Positions 27,445-36,160 are shown, counted from the first letter of the stretch. The stretch is 64,000 bases of DNA from Bryobacterales bacterium (GCA_020846745.1 JADLDI010000043.1:1-64000), one strand, 5' to 3'. Numbers and translations: made by a program. Notes: generated by a model from the sequence alone, not told the origin.

Positions 27445-28053
27445 TCAGGCGCCCACAAACCGGCACGACAGTTTCAATGCCGCCTCCAGGCGCCGCATAT
27501 ACTCGCGTGCCTGGATCTCAATTGCCCCCAAACTTCGTAAGTGCGGTGTCAGGTACTGCACCTCCAGTAGGTCGAACCCGCGCTCGCGCAGGCGAGTTAC
27601 TAAGTAGCTTAGGGCGGCCTTCGACATATCCCGCTCGCGGTGAAACTTCGATTCCGCGAAAAACGCGCCGCCGATCTGCACTCCGTAGACGCCGCCCGCC
27701 AACCGGTTGTCCATCCAAACCTCCACCGAATGCGCGTGGCCGCGGCGGTGCAGCTCTTCGTAAGTTTCACGGATTTCGTCGGTAATCCAGGTCTCGTGAC
27801 CATCGCGCTCGCCGCAGGCGCGGATCACATCGCCGAACGCGTCGTCGAAGCTGACCCGGAATCGCGCCTGGCGCAGCGTGCGTGCCAATGACCGCGACAC
27901 GTGAAATCCGTCGAGCGGAATAATCGCCCGCGGATTCGGCGAGTGCCAGGTGACGATACCGAAACCAGGGTTGCCCATCGGGAACAGTCCCTTCGCATAA
28001 TTCTCCAGCACCATCTCGGGCGTAACTTCCCGCGTGGCAAACCGTACGTCCAA
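27445..28053 (-). CDS. aat: Leucyl/phenylalanyl-tRNA--protein transferase
   Basis: Aat adds Leu or Phe to N-terminal Arg/Lys of proteins, marking them for ClpAP (bacterial N-end rule). The 202-aa protein has the usual features: LENYAKGLFPMGNPG near residue 16, TWHSPNPRAIIPLDGFHVSRSL, ETWITDEIRETYEELHRRGHAHSVEVW, LAGGVYGVQIGGAFFAESKFHRERDMSKAALSYLV and LLEVQYLTPHLRSLGA. It is preceded by the three PIG-L-like genes on the same strand (22-base gap), which is probably fortuitous read-through and not a functional link. Confidence 0.96.
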   Translation of the reverse strand: MDVRFATREVTPEMVLENYAKGLFPMGNPGFGIVTWHSPNPRAIIPLDGFHVSRSLARTLRQARFRVSFDDAFGDVIRACGERDGHETWITDEIRETYEELHRRGHAHSVEVWMDNRLAGGVYGVQIGGAFFAESKFHRERDMSKAALSYLVTRLRERGFDLLEVQYLTPHLRSLGAIEIQAREYMRRLEAALKLSCRFVGA

Positions 28054-28075
28054 AACTGCTTACCCCAAAACGATC

Positions 28076-28954
28076 TTACTTCGTGCGGAGCGCCGCCGGC
28101 ACCTGATAATCCCTTCCGGCGTAGTGCATTTCTTCCGCGGCTTTGTATTGCGTATCTTTGGCGCAAACCGTGCCTAGGCCGCGAACGTTCGTCTCGACCA
28201 GTTTGTTCACGCTGGCCTCGTCAACGCGTTCGAGCAGGGGCAGTTTGCGGTTCGTCTCGTCCAGCCGTTGTTTGATGCGATGCGCCAGGCTGTAGTTGAT
28301 GGTTTTGAGCGATTGCGCGGCGCGGATCTTCTTGTCGAGCGTGGCCGCGATGTCTTTCGTCACCGGCTGCGGCACGAACGTGGCGGTGGACTCCGCCTCG
28401 CGCCGCCGCGGGTCGAACGGCTGGGCATAGTAGTAAAGCTCCGGCGTGACGTGTGTCTCGACGCCCACCACGGCCAGCGGCGGCTGGTGATTCTTCAACC
28501 CTGCCACGCGGCGCGCTTCTTCCGCTGCCATGCCCGTGTAATACCGGTCGAGCACCTCGACATATTCGGCGTACGGATTGGGAATGAACATCGCATCGGG
28601 CTTATGCACGCGGACGTAGAACATGATGCGGTCGCGTAACTCGGTCGGTGAAACCCCCGCTAACTCACCGGCCCGATAGCCTAGTGAAACTACTTTCTCG
28701 ATACCCAGGATCTTAGCCGCCGCTTCGCTTTCCTGCTTCACGCGGCGGGCGGTCTCTTCCGCATCGAGCTGCCACGAGTCTTTGTCGTCGTTGGTGACGC
28801 GGATCAGAATCGCCTTGTCGCCATTCGCGATCATCCCGGCTAGCGTCCCTCCCGCCGATAGGATGTAATCGGACGCATCGGCCGTCACCACCAGAATCGT
28901 CTTCGCCGGCGCCGGCGCGCCGAGCAACAGCCCCAACACAATCATTCGCAGCAT
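28076..28954 (-). CDS. Secreted PIG-L-like protein, metal-less type (cluster member A)
   Basis: LmbE/PIG-L fold, 292 aa, starting at ATG 28954, which overlaps the stop of the upstream gene (TGATG). The first 17 residues (MLRMIVLGLLLGAPAPA) are a signal peptide. In enzymes of this family the first strand ends in AHPDDE, whose His and second Asp bind zinc and whose first Asp is the base. Here it reads TADASDY (residues 24-30), and the second-site histidine of HYDxxPDH is also lost (EYVEVLDR). The SAGGTLA helix and LGYRAGELAGVSPTELRDRI remain. It is the last of three genes (C, B, A) and is more similar in motif to D and E than to B and C. Probably a non-catalytic or different activity. Confidence 0.82.
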   Translation of the reverse strand: MLRMIVLGLLLGAPAPAKTILVVTADASDYILSAGGTLAGMIANGDKAILIRVTNDDKDSWQLDAEETARRVKQESEAAAKILGIEKVVSLGYRAGELAGVSPTELRDRIMFYVRVHKPDAMFIPNPYAEYVEVLDRYYTGMAAEEARRVAGLKNHQPPLAVVGVETHVTPELYYYAQPFDPRRREAESTATFVPQPVTKDIAATLDKKIRAAQSLKTINYSLAHRIKQRLDETNRKLPLLERVDEASVNKLVETNVRGLGTVCAKDTQYKAAEEMHYAGRDYQVPAALRTK

Positions 28955-29850
28955 CACTTCTTCACCACGTTCGCTTCCAAATAGCCTTTCAATCCGGGCA
29001 CATGATCGAACTCATTCCAGAACCAGTAGACCTCGGCGTATTTCACGCCGTTCTCCGTTCCCCGCTTGCGCGAAATCCAGTTCATGTACCATTCCTCGAT
29101 AATCACCGCCGCTTCCTGATCGGTTTTGCCGTCCAATTCGGGAATCGTCAGCCCCTGCTTTTCTAACTGCGCCCGGACGCTGCGCGCCATGCCGGGATGC
29201 GCATATACGTTGCGGTGCGTCGAGTAAGCCTTCTCTTTTTTCTGCACCTGGCTTTCCGATAACTCCACCGCGCAGTTCGCATGATGCCCACGCCCGTAAT
29301 CGACCCGAGCCTTCAGAAACATATACGACACCCGGTGCGGTTTAAGACCGACCGCGAAGTGTTCCGGGTGAACGTTCTCAAGCCCGGCCATCCACACCGC
29401 TTCAGCCGACGCCCGCGCCACCTTGCGATGGTCCGGATTGCGGTCGTAGTGCGCCCACGGATCGTGCCCTAGCACCAGGTCCGGCTTATGCTTCCGGATC
29501 AGCAGGATCAACTGCGCACGCAGTTCCTCGAGCGGCGCCGCGTCCATATAGTCGTTTCGCCAGCCGAGCGAATACACGCCTTTTATCCCCAACACCGCGG
29601 TTGCGGCTTCGCTTTCCCGCAGGTTGATCATGTCGTTGTGCGGATAGCCGGACGACCCGTCTTTTTCGTCGTTAGACGACCGTACGTACCAGCCCTGCCA
29701 CCCCGCTTCGGTCAGCTTCGCGATCAGCCCACCCATACCGTAATCGGTGGTGTGGTCGTCATGATGCGGCTGCAGCACCATAAAGGTCTTGCCCGGCGGC
29801 AATTGCGCCAACGGCAGTGCCGCGGCCAGCGCCAACACCGCCGCCATCAT
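28954..29850 (-). CDS. Secreted PIG-L family deacetylase, catalytic type (cluster member B)
   Basis: The start at ATG 29850 overlaps the stop of gene C (ATGA) and opens a signal peptide (MMAAVLALAAALPLAQ); the track start 29886 lies inside gene C. The 298-aa protein has LQPHHDDHTTDYG (residues 26-38), a variant of AHPDDE that keeps the His, the base Asp and the metal Asp, and DPWAHYDRNPDHRKVA near residue 145, which supplies the third ligand. PIG-L enzymes deacetylate GlcNAc-type substrates (GlcNAc-PI, mycothiol and bacillithiol precursors, glycopeptides). Export suggests a cell-envelope or extracellular substrate such as chitin fragments or other amino sugars. Confidence 0.9.
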   Translation of the reverse strand: MMAAVLALAAALPLAQLPPGKTFMVLQPHHDDHTTDYGMGGLIAKLTEAGWQGWYVRSSNDEKDGSSGYPHNDMINLRESEAATAVLGIKGVYSLGWRNDYMDAAPLEELRAQLILLIRKHKPDLVLGHDPWAHYDRNPDHRKVARASAEAVWMAGLENVHPEHFAVGLKPHRVSYMFLKARVDYGRGHHANCAVELSESQVQKKEKAYSTHRNVYAHPGMARSVRAQLEKQGLTIPELDGKTDQEAAVIIEEWYMNWISRKRGTENGVKYAEVYWFWNEFDHVPGLKGYLEANVVKK

Positions 29851-30605
29851 GGCAACACCGCCTTCAGCCCCGGCACAAAGTCCCACTCACCGCGATAGAA
29901 CATCTTCTCCACGCCATATTCAGCGGCGGGCAGCGTAGGCGGGTCGGGTGCCTTGCCGCGAACGTTCGTGTGCGCCCACCAAGCCAGGCCTTTCTTCTTC
30001 AGTTGCGAATCGGTCAGCTTCACGCTGAAGTTCGGCGTGTGCCCAAGGCCATAATCGTCGCGCTGGCCGTAGTACACGTGCGGCACACGATATGGCTTCA
30101 GCCCCAGTTCCGCATGCTCCGGATTGACGTTCGCCAAACCGGACAGCCAAAGCGCCTCGCCAATGGCGCGGCCCACTTTCCGATGGTCCGGATTGCGATC
30201 GTAGTGGCCCCACGGGTTGTACGTCATCACGACATCCGGCCGAAACTTCCTCAGCAGCAATATGTAGTGTGCGCGCACTTCCTTCAGCGGCACCGAATCC
30301 ATGTGATCGTTTCGCCAGTTCAGGCTGATCACGTCTTTCAACCCGATATGAGCCGCCGCTGCCCGCGCTTCTTTCAGATTGACTTGATCGCCGCCGCCCC
30401 AGCCGAGTTTCAGGTTGCTGTCCTTTTCGTCGTTGGTCGTACGGACGAAATATCCGGTCCAGCCCTCCTCCACCAGCTTTGACGCGAAGCCTGAAAAGCC
30501 CCACCACCACGTGTGGTCGTCATGGTGGGCCATGATGATCAAAAACGTCTTCGACGGCGGCTGTTGGGCGGCCGTTGTCGCCACCAGCAGGAACAGCAGT
30601 CCCAT
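29847..30605 (-). CDS. Secreted PIG-L family deacetylase, catalytic type (cluster member C)
   Basis: The start is moved from 30701 to ATG 30605, which opens the signal peptide MGLLFLLVATTAAQ; the longer frame would run into the divergent gene D. The 252-aa protein has IMAHHDDHTWWWG (residues 24-36), with His27, Asp29 and Asp30 at the metal/base positions, and YNPWGHYDRNPDHRKVGRA near residue 124. It is closest to B. As the first gene of the minus operon it faces D with only 25 bases between start codons. Confidence 0.9.
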   Translation of the reverse strand: MGLLFLLVATTAAQQPPSKTFLIIMAHHDDHTWWWGFSGFASKLVEEGWTGYFVRTTNDEKDSNLKLGWGGGDQVNLKEARAAAAHIGLKDVISLNWRNDHMDSVPLKEVRAHYILLLRKFRPDVVMTYNPWGHYDRNPDHRKVGRAIGEALWLSGLANVNPEHAELGLKPYRVPHVYYGQRDDYGLGHTPNFSVKLTDSQLKKKGLAWWAHTNVRGKAPDPPTLPAAEYGVEKMFYRGEWDFVPGLKAVLP

Positions 30606-30630
30606 CGCATGATAAACTGTCCGCTTTCCA

Positions 30631-31434
30631 ATGCGGTTTTTGTTTGCTTTGCTCTTGGTCACGTCTTTGTTCGCACAGGATCGCCGCATACTCGTCGTCA
30701 CGGCGTCATCCGGCGATTATATCTTTGGTGCGGGCGGAACGCTTGCCAAATTCATCCGTGACGGTTGGCGGGTGGACGTCGCGCAGTTCGGAAACGACGA
30801 AAAACAGTCGCTCGGCTTGACTCAGGCGCAGACTCGTCTGGCCAATGTTCAGGAGGGTAAAGCGGCCGCGAAACTGCTGGGCGTCAAAGATACCGTCAAC
30901 ATGGATTTCAAATCCGGCGAGATCGCCTACGTTTCGACCACTGAGATGCGCAACCAGTTGTTCGCGCTCATCCGTGGGATCAGGCCGCAGATAATCTTCA
31001 TCCCCGACCCTTACGTGCACTACCAAAACGATAGCGACCTGATCACTGTCGGCCGCATGGCCGAAGAGGCGTGGGGCTATTCGAGTGGTTCGATGTTCGG
31101 CAACGAACTGACACGCATGGGGCTGAAGCCGTACGGCGCACCCGAGGTCTTCTTCTACGCGCCTTACCGGCCATACCGCAAGGGCGAAGGCGGTGCGGGC
31201 CGCGCGAAATTCGTGGCCATTGATGTTGCCGAAACAATGGAGCATAAGTTGGGTGCGCTCGAGTTGCTGCTCACTCACAACCGGACCTGGGTGGCCAATC
31301 GTACCCAGCTACAGCCCGATCAGAGCGTATCCGCTTACGTTCGCGCTTTTGCCACAGAGATGGCTAAAAAAATCGGTGCCAGGCACGGGTTTCAATTTGG
31401 AGAGGAGTTTAACCATGTCGGTCCGCGCCGCTAG
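30631..31434 (+). CDS. Secreted PIG-L-like protein, metal-less type (cluster member D)
   Basis: A 267-aa protein with signal peptide MRFLFALLLVTSLFAQ. The motif position reads VVTASSGDYIFGAGGTLA (residues 22-39), so His, Pro and the base Asp of AHPDDE are Ser, Ser and Gly, with one Asp kept. The second site is PDPYVHYQNDSDLITVGRMAEEA, where the final ligand His is Leu. The fold otherwise looks intact (KLLGVKDTVNMDFKSGEIAYVSTTEMRNQL). It shares the changed motif with A and E. First gene of the plus operon; its 3' end overlaps E by 20 bases. Confidence 0.82.
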   Translation: MRFLFALLLVTSLFAQDRRILVVTASSGDYIFGAGGTLAKFIRDGWRVDVAQFGNDEKQSLGLTQAQTRLANVQEGKAAAKLLGVKDTVNMDFKSGEIAYVSTTEMRNQLFALIRGIRPQIIFIPDPYVHYQNDSDLITVGRMAEEAWGYSSGSMFGNELTRMGLKPYGAPEVFFYAPYRPYRKGEGGAGRAKFVAIDVAETMEHKLGALELLLTHNRTWVANRTQLQPDQSVSAYVRAFATEMAKKIGARHGFQFGEEFNHVGPRR

Positions 31435-32269
31435 CCTGTTTCTCGGATGCGCGCTGTTCGCGGCCGCCCAGACACCCGGACCTGTCTTGGTGATCACTGC
31501 CTCAGCCCGCGATTGCATTATGGGAGCCGGCGGCACGCTCGCCAACATGGCCCAGGAAGGCCGCGCGATCTACGTGGCCGTGATGACGAACGAAGAGAAG
31601 TCGTCAGTCGGGAAAGTTCCGGCCGATACTCGCATCGCCAACAACAGCGAAAGCGAGGCGGCCTTGAAGTTGTTAGGCGTCAAAGAAGTCATCAATCTAG
31701 GGCACAAGGCCGGCGAGTTAGGGTATATCTCCTCGAGCGAACTGCGCAATCAGGTGATGACGCTCACCCGTCTGTACAAGCCCGAAATCATGTTCTTCCC
31801 GGACTGGTACACACACTACCTCGGCGACCTCGACATCTGGTACACCGGCCACATGGCCGAAGAATCCCCCTATGGCGGTGGCAGCCTGTTTCTGCAGGAA
31901 ATGACTTACCTCGGTCATCCCGGCGCCGCGGCTCGCCAGTATTACTTCTTCTCGCCCTACCGCCCCTACCGCGACAAAGAGGGCGGTGAGGGCAACGCCA
32001 CCATGAAGCAGGTGGATGTTTCCGCGGCCATGGATAAGAAGATGACCGCTTTGGGCATGCTGAAAACCTCCAATGCCGCGTGGGCCGGCGAGTTGCGCGC
32101 GCGTTCCGGCCGCACGTTCCAGGACGAAAACTTCGTCAGCGCCTTTGCGAAAGAAATGGCGGAGACCATCGGCGCGAAGCACGGCATGCGCTTCGCGGAA
32201 GAGTTCAATCACCTGCGGCCCGTGCCCGGCCTGCCTGCGCACGTCCTCGAACACGCCCGAAAGAAGTGA
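31415..32269 (+). CDS. Secreted PIG-L-like protein, metal-less type (cluster member E)
   Basis: The start is ATG 31415, with GGAGAGGAG seven bases upstream, inside the end of D; the track start 31193 is too early. The 284-aa protein has signal peptide MSVRAASLFLGCALFAAA. The motif region is VITASARDCIMGAGGTLANMA (residues 26-46), with His, Pro and base Asp of AHPDDE changed to Ser, Ala and Arg; the second site is WYTHYLGDLDIWYTGHMAEES. It is translationally coupled to D and belongs with A and D. Ligand binding without catalysis, or a new catalytic site, are both possible. Confidence 0.82.
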   Translation: MSVRAASLFLGCALFAAAQTPGPVLVITASARDCIMGAGGTLANMAQEGRAIYVAVMTNEEKSSVGKVPADTRIANNSESEAALKLLGVKEVINLGHKAGELGYISSSELRNQVMTLTRLYKPEIMFFPDWYTHYLGDLDIWYTGHMAEESPYGGGSLFLQEMTYLGHPGAAARQYYFFSPYRPYRDKEGGEGNATMKQVDVSAAMDKKMTALGMLKTSNAAWAGELRARSGRTFQDENFVSAFAKEMAETIGAKHGMRFAEEFNHLRPVPGLPAHVLEHARKK

Positions 32270-32366
32270 CCTGAAAGGAACGGCGAATCCCAACGGGTTA
32301 TCGCCGCCGCCACGACGCAAACCGCATTCACTGTAAATGACGTCGCATGCCGGTTAAACTGATTCC

Positions 32367-33602
32367 GTGGCAATCACTCGTCGAAATCTGATTCTCGGTG
32401 CTCCCTTCGTTGTGGCGGCGGCCGCGCCCGCGGATGCAGTCCGCTTCGGTTGGATCGGCGTCGGCAACCGTGGTACGTCGCTGTTGCGCGCAGGGCTTGG
32501 AGTCGGAGCGATTGAGGTCACCGCGGTGTGCGACCTCGATCCGCAGAAGACCGGGCGCGCCGTCGACTTCGTCCAAACCGCCCGCTCCCGCAAACCTGCG
32601 GTCGTTACGGGAGGTCCCGATGAGTACAAGCGCCTGCTCGACCGTAAAGATGTCGATGCTGTGCTGATCGCGACCCCCATGCAGGAGCACGCCCGCATGG
32701 CGATTGACGCCCTGAAGGCCGGCAAGCATGTGATCAGCGAAGTACCCGCCGCTCTCACTGTTCAGGAATGTTGGGACCTCGTGCGTGCCGCCAAAGCGTC
32801 AAAGGCCACCTACATGATGGCCGAAAACGTCTGCTACTACGAAACCAACATGGCCGTGCTCAACATGGTCAAGCAAGGCCTGTTCGGCGAACTGACGTAC
32901 GGAGAGTGCGGCTATGTTCACGACACGCGCTACCTGCAGTACACGCCTGAGGGCAAACTTACCTGGCGCGGCGAGCGTCTCAACCAGCCCGGCAATCGCT
33001 ACCCGACCCACGCCATCGGCCCGGTTTCCCATTGGATGGACATCAATCGCAGCGATCGCTTCGTCTCCATCGCTTCCCAATCCAGCCGCGCCGCGGGTTT
33101 GGCCGACTATGTGAAGAAGAAGTTCGGCGCTGACTCTCCGCTGATGAAGATGCCGATGGCCGGCGACTCGAACATCTCTCTGCTTCGCACAGAAAAAGGC
33201 CGCCTCATCGAACTCCGTTACGACACCACTTCCCCACGGCCTCACCCCAGCACCACCTATCACAACTTACAGGGCACCCAAGGCTCCTACCGCGACGAAG
33301 AGAATCGACAGGACATCTGGCTCGAATCGCGGTCGCCCAAGGTTGAATGGGAAGACTTTAAGAAGTATCTGGCCGAGTTCCAGCATCCGCTCTGGAAGAA
33401 GCAGACCGGCGATCAGTACACCATGCACCGCGGCGCCGACCAGTTGATGCTCCGCGACTTCGCCAACGTCTTCCAGGAGAAACGCGAAAGCCCCGTTACT
33501 GTGCTCGATGCCGCAGCCTGGAGCGCCATCCTCGAGCTATCCGCCACGAGCGTTGAAGCCGGCGGAGCGCCGCAGCAATTCCCGGACTTCGCACGTGCCT
33601 AA
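32367..33602 (+). CDS. Exported Gfo/Idh/MocA-family oxidoreductase
   Basis: The start is GTG 32367. The leader (MAITRRNLILGAPFVVAAAAPADA) has a twin arginine, fitting Tat export of a folded, NAD(P)-loaded enzyme as in glucose-fructose oxidoreductase. Rossmann motif VRFGWIGVGNRGTSLLRAG near residue 25; the catalytic-region motif AGKHVISEVPAALTVQE near residue 120, where the usual EKP is EVP; a Gfo/Idh C-terminal domain follows (AIGPVSHWMDINRSD). The 411-aa length is normal. Relatives oxidise or reduce sugars, or act as glycosidases with bound NAD. The substrate is unknown. Confidence 0.9.
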   Translation: MAITRRNLILGAPFVVAAAAPADAVRFGWIGVGNRGTSLLRAGLGVGAIEVTAVCDLDPQKTGRAVDFVQTARSRKPAVVTGGPDEYKRLLDRKDVDAVLIATPMQEHARMAIDALKAGKHVISEVPAALTVQECWDLVRAAKASKATYMMAENVCYYETNMAVLNMVKQGLFGELTYGECGYVHDTRYLQYTPEGKLTWRGERLNQPGNRYPTHAIGPVSHWMDINRSDRFVSIASQSSRAAGLADYVKKKFGADSPLMKMPMAGDSNISLLRTEKGRLIELRYDTTSPRPHPSTTYHNLQGTQGSYRDEENRQDIWLESRSPKVEWEDFKKYLAEFQHPLWKKQTGDQYTMHRGADQLMLRDFANVFQEKRESPVTVLDAAAWSAILELSATSVEAGGAPQQFPDFARA

Positions 33603-33615
33603 GCGGGATCACGCC

Positions 33616-33669
33616 ATGACCAGACGCGAATGTGTCCAAACGGGTGGCGCCGCCCTTCAGTTCACGTAA
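33616..33669 (+). pseudogene. Possible remnant of a twin-arginine leader ORF
   Basis: ATG 33616 reads MTRRECVQTGGAALQFT and stops at TAA 33669. It looks like the first residues of a Tat leader (compare MTRRTLIGAAGALAA at 51868), cut off by a stop. It may be the remnant of a lost gene or chance. Confidence 0.3.
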
Positions 33670-33704
33670 GCCCCGATAGGCCGCTGATCTAAAATTGAAG
33701 TGCC

Positions 33705-35279
33705 ATGGCCCCCCTCGCATGGGTCCTTCTGCTTGCCGCCGCGCTTCCGCAACCGCGCCTGCTGTGGGACGGTCCTGGCGCTACCCACCTCGGTTCCCCT
33801 TCACCCGACGGCCGCTACCTGACAGGCGTCGACCCTGACAGCGGCGATCTCATCCTGCGCGACCTTGCCTCTCAATCCACCCGCAAACTTACCGGCAAAC
33901 CGGTTCGATCGCGAGAGTTTGCCTATTTCTCCGTCGTCTCCCGCGACTCGCGCACCGTTGCCTACGCCTGGTTCAACACCGAAGGCTTTTACGAGCTCCG
34001 TATCATCCCCATAAACGGCGGGGCGCCACGCACCCTTTATCGCAACGAAGAAGCAGGGTTCGTCCAACCCACGGCCTTTTCGCACGACGGCAAGTCGATC
34101 GTCACCCTTTTATTTCGCCGCGATAACATCAGCCAGATCGCGCTCATCGACAGCGCCACCGGCGCCGCCAAGATCCTCAAGTCGCTTAACTGGATCTATC
34201 CCAAGCGCATGGATATCTCCCCCGACGGCCGCACGCTTGTCTACGACAGCTTCTCGCGCGATGGCGCGGCCGACCGCGACATCTACCTTCTGTCGCTCGA
34301 TGGTGCGCGCGAAATCAAACTAACCACCGGTCCGGCAGAAGATGTTTTTCCTTTGTTCGACCTGACTGGCAAGAGAGTCTTCTTCTCGTCCGACCGATCC
34401 GGCGCCCCCGCCCTGTTTTCTACAACGATCCACGACCCGCAACCCGTCCTTGTTCTCGACAAACTTGGCCGCTTCCTGCCGCTTGCCATCCGCACACCAG
34501 GCGACCTCGTCTACGCAACACGCACTGGTGGCTCACATATCTACCAGGCCACGCTCGACACCGCCGCCCGTCGCCTCACGGAACTCCCCCAGGCCGTTGG
34601 CGAAGGCTGGTCGCCCGTCTGGTCGCCCGATGGGCGAACGCTCGCCTGGCTGGGCCGCCGCGCCGGAGAAAACTTCGGGACCGATTCCCGCTTCGTCGCC
34701 ACGCGCGACACCTCTACCGGCGCAAACAAGATCTACGACACGCACCTGGCCCACATGGAGCGCCTGGCGTTCCGCAACGCCGGCCTGCTCATCAGCGGTA
34801 GCGACGGCAAGGGTCGCGGCGGCCTGTTCCAACTCGACCCTGCTAACGACACCGCGCGCCCGCTCACTCGCGACCATGCCGCGCCACACCGCGGCTTCCC
34901 CGCTGCGGGACCATTCTGGGCCAACGGCAATCAAATCTTCAAAGGTGACCAGCCGGTCTTTACCCTCCCCGCCGAAATTCTTACGCTTGCCGTTTCCGCA
35001 AAAAACCGCATCGCCGCCGCTACCGGCAAAGGGCTCTATGTCGACGCCAAACCCATCCTCACATCACCGGTGAACGCCGTTATATGGCACCCCGATAATG
35101 AGCACCTGCTTTACTCAGGCCACGATGGTCTTTTCCTCCTCCACCTGCCATCGTTAACCGCAACCAGGCTTCTCCAAACCACCGACCCCGTGGATAGCCT
35201 CACCCTCCATCCCGACGGCCGCCAGCTACTGTTTGCCTCCGGCCGCGCGCGCACGCAAATCTGGGCCGTCCAACCATGA
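33705..35279 (+). CDS. TolB-like beta-propeller protein (WD40/PD40 repeats)
   Basis: A 524-aa secreted protein with a short hydrophobic leader (MAPLAWVLLLAAALPQ). It holds repeated propeller blades: HLGSPSPDGRYLTGVD, YFSVVSRDSRTVAYAW, PTAFSHDGKSIVTLL, RMDISPDGRTLVYDSF, EDVFPLFDLTGKRVFFSSDRSG, GWSPVWSPDGRTLAWLG and DSLTLHPDGRQLLFASG. The SPDGR motif is the mark of PD40/TolB repeats. No catalytic domain is attached. The stop overlaps the peroxidase start (ATGA), so it may bind or present something to that redox protein; this is inference from the operon. Confidence 0.85.
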   Translation: MAPLAWVLLLAAALPQPRLLWDGPGATHLGSPSPDGRYLTGVDPDSGDLILRDLASQSTRKLTGKPVRSREFAYFSVVSRDSRTVAYAWFNTEGFYELRIIPINGGAPRTLYRNEEAGFVQPTAFSHDGKSIVTLLFRRDNISQIALIDSATGAAKILKSLNWIYPKRMDISPDGRTLVYDSFSRDGAADRDIYLLSLDGAREIKLTTGPAEDVFPLFDLTGKRVFFSSDRSGAPALFSTTIHDPQPVLVLDKLGRFLPLAIRTPGDLVYATRTGGSHIYQATLDTAARRLTELPQAVGEGWSPVWSPDGRTLAWLGRRAGENFGTDSRFVATRDTSTGANKIYDTHLAHMERLAFRNAGLLISGSDGKGRGGLFQLDPANDTARPLTRDHAAPHRGFPAAGPFWANGNQIFKGDQPVFTLPAEILTLAVSAKNRIAAATGKGLYVDAKPILTSPVNAVIWHPDNEHLLYSGHDGLFLLHLPSLTATRLLQTTDPVDSLTLHPDGRQLLFASGRARTQIWAVQP

Positions 35280-36160
35280 CCGTCCTCGTACTCGCCCTGC
35301 AGCTATCCGTCCCATTAGGTCTCGACGCGTATATCCCCACGCCCGAAACGAACCCGATCACGCGCGACATGGCCTTCCTCGGCAAGCGCCTTTTCTTCGA
35401 CACGGCCCTCTCCCGCGACCGTACCGTATCCTGCGCCACCTGCCATCAACCCGACTACGCCTTCGCCGACCCGCACCCGCGCGCCATCGGCCTCGATGGA
35501 CGCAAAGGTCCGCGCCGCACGCCCACAATCCTCAACCGCGGCTACGGCAAAGCGTTCTTTTGGGATGGCCGCGCGGCGACTCTGGAAGATCAGGTGCTCG
35601 GGCCCATCCGGAATCCCGACGAGATGGGCATGACCGTCGAAGCGGTGCTTGCGCGCATCCCCAATCTCACGCGCGACACTCTCAGCCGCGCTCTCGCTAC
35701 CTACGTGCGCACCGTCCTTGCCGGCAACTCCCCCTACGACCGTTATATCCAAGGCGACAAGTCCGCCCTCACCGCCCAGCAAATCGCCGGCCTGAAACTC
35801 TTCCGGGCAAAAGCCAACTGCGTCGCTTGCCATGTCGGTCCAAACCTCACCGACGAACGCTTTCACAACACCGGCGCCGGCGCCGCCGCGGACCACGGAC
35901 GCTTCACCGTCACCCGCCACGAAGAAGATCGCGCTGCTTTCAAAACGCCAACCCTCCGCCAGATCGCCGTCCGCGCACCCTATATGCACGATGGCAGCCT
36001 GCGCACGCTCGAAGAGGTCATCGATTTCTACGACAAAGCCGAACCCAAACCCGGCCTCGATCCCGAGATCCGTCCCCTCCATCTGACGCCCCAAGAAAAG
36101 GCCGCCCTGGCCGCCTTCTTGCAGTCGCTCTCCGGCGTCGTCAAAGATGGATATGAATGA
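35276..36160 (+). CDS. Di-heme cytochrome c peroxidase-like protein
   Basis: A 294-aa exported protein with two c-heme motifs, CATCH (near residue 45) and CVACH (near residue 182), in the CCP/MauG arrangement: ITRDMAFLGKRLFFDTALSRDRTVSCATCHQPDYAFAD, then FFWDGRAATLEDQVLGPI, then FKTPTLRQIAVRAPYMHDGSLRTLEEVIDFYD, with the methionine of YMHDG a likely distal ligand to the second heme. Family enzymes reduce peroxide or oxidise protein side chains (MauG). The leader (MTVLVLALQLSVPLGLDA) is weak but suggests periplasmic location, needed for heme attachment. It is coupled to genes on both sides by ATGA overlaps. Confidence 0.93.
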   Translation: MTVLVLALQLSVPLGLDAYIPTPETNPITRDMAFLGKRLFFDTALSRDRTVSCATCHQPDYAFADPHPRAIGLDGRKGPRRTPTILNRGYGKAFFWDGRAATLEDQVLGPIRNPDEMGMTVEAVLARIPNLTRDTLSRALATYVRTVLAGNSPYDRYIQGDKSALTAQQIAGLKLFRAKANCVACHVGPNLTDERFHNTGAGAAADHGRFTVTRHEEDRAAFKTPTLRQIAVRAPYMHDGSLRTLEEVIDFYDKAEPKPGLDPEIRPLHLTPQEKAALAAFLQSLSGVVKDGYE

